DNA from: a bacterium UBA6154
Lineage (GTDB): Bacteria > Actinomycetota > Actinomycetes > S36-B12
Direction: 5' to 3'
Assembly (NCBI GenBank): GCA_002422375.1
Contig: DIUQ01000025.1
Coordinates: forward strand, 1-7,722
Length of the DNA stretch: 7,722 bases
Shown here: one piece after another, positions 7,060-7,722 of the stretch
Position numbering within the stretch: position 1 is the first letter of the stretch
Layout: each line of letters begins with the position of its first letter
Notes under the pieces: model-generated
Told to the model about the DNA's origin: nothing
The model's database searches: none
Seen by the model: only the letters and a program-made list of their open reading frames with translations
Translations under genes and position numbers: made by a program

Positions 7060-7065
7060 ATTCTA
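7060..7065 (-). promoter_or_regulatory. -10 element of a putative leaderless marR promoter
   Basis: On the - strand TAGAAT matches the consensus TATAAT at five of six positions and is followed by CACGGT and then the GTG start codon. The expected transcription start therefore falls on the first base of the gene. The -35 position, 17 nt upstream, holds only TCTCGA, a poor match, as would suit an operator-covered promoter. Confidence 0.5.
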
Positions 7066-7103
7066 TGTCAAGATTCTTGAGCTCGAGATTCTCGAACCGG
7101 AGA
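7060..7103. promoter_or_regulatory. Three tandem 14-bp near-palindromic operator-like sites, 15-bp period
   Basis: Read on the - strand, the sites are TCTCCG-GT-TCGAGA (7103-7090), TCTCGA-GC-TCAAGA (7088-7075) and TCTTGA-CA-TAGAAT (7073-7060), each separated by one A. All fit, more or less well, the plan TCTNGA-NN-TCNAGA typical of MarR-family operators. The middle site is best, with one mismatched pair. Taken in the other phase, the same half-sites make two perfect 13-bp odd-centred palindromes, TCAAGATTCTTGA (7068-7080) and TCGAGATTCTCGA (7083-7095). A fourth, weaker 15-bp unit (7118-7104) shares the CGGTTC core with the first. The promoter-proximal site contains the -10 hexamer. Binding by this MarR protein is inferred. 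Confidence 0.6.
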
Positions 7104-7126
7104 CTCCAGAACCGTCAGTACATGGG

Positions 7127-7714
7127 TTAGTTCAGGCGCGGCTTGGGATCGAGGTGTGCAAGGCCATTCCAGGCGAGGTTCACCAGGTGCGCAACTACTT
7201 CCTCTTTCTTGGGCTTGCGCACATCGAGCCACCACTGACCAGTGAACGCCACCATGCCCACCAGCATTTGGGCGTACATGGGCGCGACTTTGTCATTGAA
7301 GCCGTGGGCCTTAAATTCGGCAGCCAGGACATGCTCAACTTGGCTGGCAATATCCACCATCAAACTTGCAAAGGAACCTGTCTGTTGGGCAACGGGTGAA
7401 TCGCGTACCAAAATTCGGAATCCCTGAGGATTGCTGTCAATGTAGTTAAACAAGGCCATGCCGGCCTGCTCAACAAGTTGTCGTTCCGAACCGCCAGTCA
7501 GCGAATTGCTGATCGAATCAAGCAGGGCATTCGTTTCCCGATCCACCACAACGGCGTACAAACCCTCTTTGCCACCAAAGTGTTCATAGACCACGGGTTT
7601 CGAAACATTTGCTTTCGCGGCTATTTCTTCCACGGTGACCGACTCGAAACCTTTTTCAGAGAACAGTTTTCGACCAACACTCAGAAGCTGCTCGCGACGT
7701 TCCTGACCTGTCAT
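7127..7714 (-). CDS. TetR family transcriptional regulator
   Basis: This is a DNA-binding regulator of at least 195 residues. The N-terminal TetR HTH spans about 8-53: TVEEIAAKANVSKPVVYEHF at 27-46 is the helix-turn-helix, followed by GGKEGLYAVV. The C-terminal half is a helical ligand/dimer domain with the distinctive segments GFRILVRDSPVAQQTGSF and GQWWLDVRKPKKEEV. From memory, this sequence type is well conserved in actinobacteria and often encoded near glmU and mfd, as with the TetR gene next to glmU in mycobacteria; a glmU gene may therefore lie just beyond base 7722. ATG7714 is a reasonable start (MTGQERREQLL), but the frame is open to the window edge (AA GTT CGC), so a slightly longer protein cannot be ruled out. 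Its promoter lies outside the window. marR follows 73 nt downstream on the same strand, so partial co-transcription is possible. Confidence 0.92.
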   Translation of the reverse strand: MTGQERREQLLSVGRKLFSEKGFESVTVEEIAAKANVSKPVVYEHFGGKEGLYAVVVDRETNALLDSISNSLTGGSERQLVEQAGMALFNYIDSNPQGFRILVRDSPVAQQTGSFASLMVDIASQVEHVLAAEFKAHGFNDKVAPMYAQMLVGMVAFTGQWWLDVRKPKKEEVVAHLVNLAWNGLAHLDPKPRLN

Positions 7715-7722
7715 GCGAACTT

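Noticed and set aside
7066..7071. TTGACA on the - strand as a -35 box
   Set aside because: It matches the consensus exactly, but a -10 at 16-18 nt spacing would fall inside marR (around 7049-7044), with no TANNNT there. It is better explained as part of the promoter-proximal operator.
6783..7130. + strand open frame of 115 codons antisense to marR
   Set aside because: It spans the marR winged-helix coding region and its operator. The translation shows no known domain.
1..7722. CRISPR array, tRNA, rRNA, insertion sequence or integration site
   Set aside because: No spaced repeats, cloverleaf-like segments, transposase-like frames or terminal inverted repeats were seen. Nearly every base is accounted for by the genes listed.

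Overview
This window is a stretch of core chromosome from an actinobacterium. The evidence is a bacterial protein O-mannosyltransferase gene (pmt) divergent from rsmI, followed by metG, tatD, rsmA and ispE on the + strand. That order matches the mycobacterial pmt/rsmI/metG/tatD/(rpfB)/ksgA/ispE neighbourhood, except that no resuscitation-promoting factor gene lies between tatD and rsmA. Base composition looks moderate by eye (roughly mid-50s % GC), so this is not a very GC-rich streptomycete. The pmt sequence (FDETYY, HPPTGKW) looks more like Micrococcales/Bifidobacteriales-type enzymes than mycobacterial ones. I cannot name the genus.

Layout. Bases 1-1343 (- strand) hold pmt, cut at the left edge. 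Bases 1372-6565 (+ strand) hold a compact five-gene cluster, rsmI-metG-tatD-rsmA-ispE, with gaps of 9, 7, 7 and 11 nt. It is almost certainly one transcription unit. The right part has two regulator genes on the - strand: tetR (7127-7714, near the right edge) and then marR (6559-7053). marR and ispE converge and overlap by 7 bp at their stop codons. No stretch longer than 300 bases lacks a gene. No tRNA, rRNA, CRISPR array, insertion sequence or prophage gene was seen.

How the genes relate. The + strand cluster is housekeeping. rsmI and rsmA methylate 16S rRNA, metG charges tRNA-Met, tatD is a metal-dependent nuclease, and ispE is the fourth enzyme of the MEP isoprenoid pathway. Isoprenoids supply the polyprenyl-phosphate carriers on which Pmt depends (polyprenyl-phosphate-mannose as donor).

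The most interesting non-coding signal is upstream of marR. A run of near-palindromic sites repeats with an exact 15-bp period. The promoter-proximal one contains a TAGAAT -10-like hexamer placed exactly 6 nt before the GTG start, which suggests a leaderless, autorepressed promoter. The pmt/rsmI divergent starts, only 28-34 bp apart, show a weaker version of the same hexamer-6nt-start spacing. I found no evidence for a wholly new multi-gene system.
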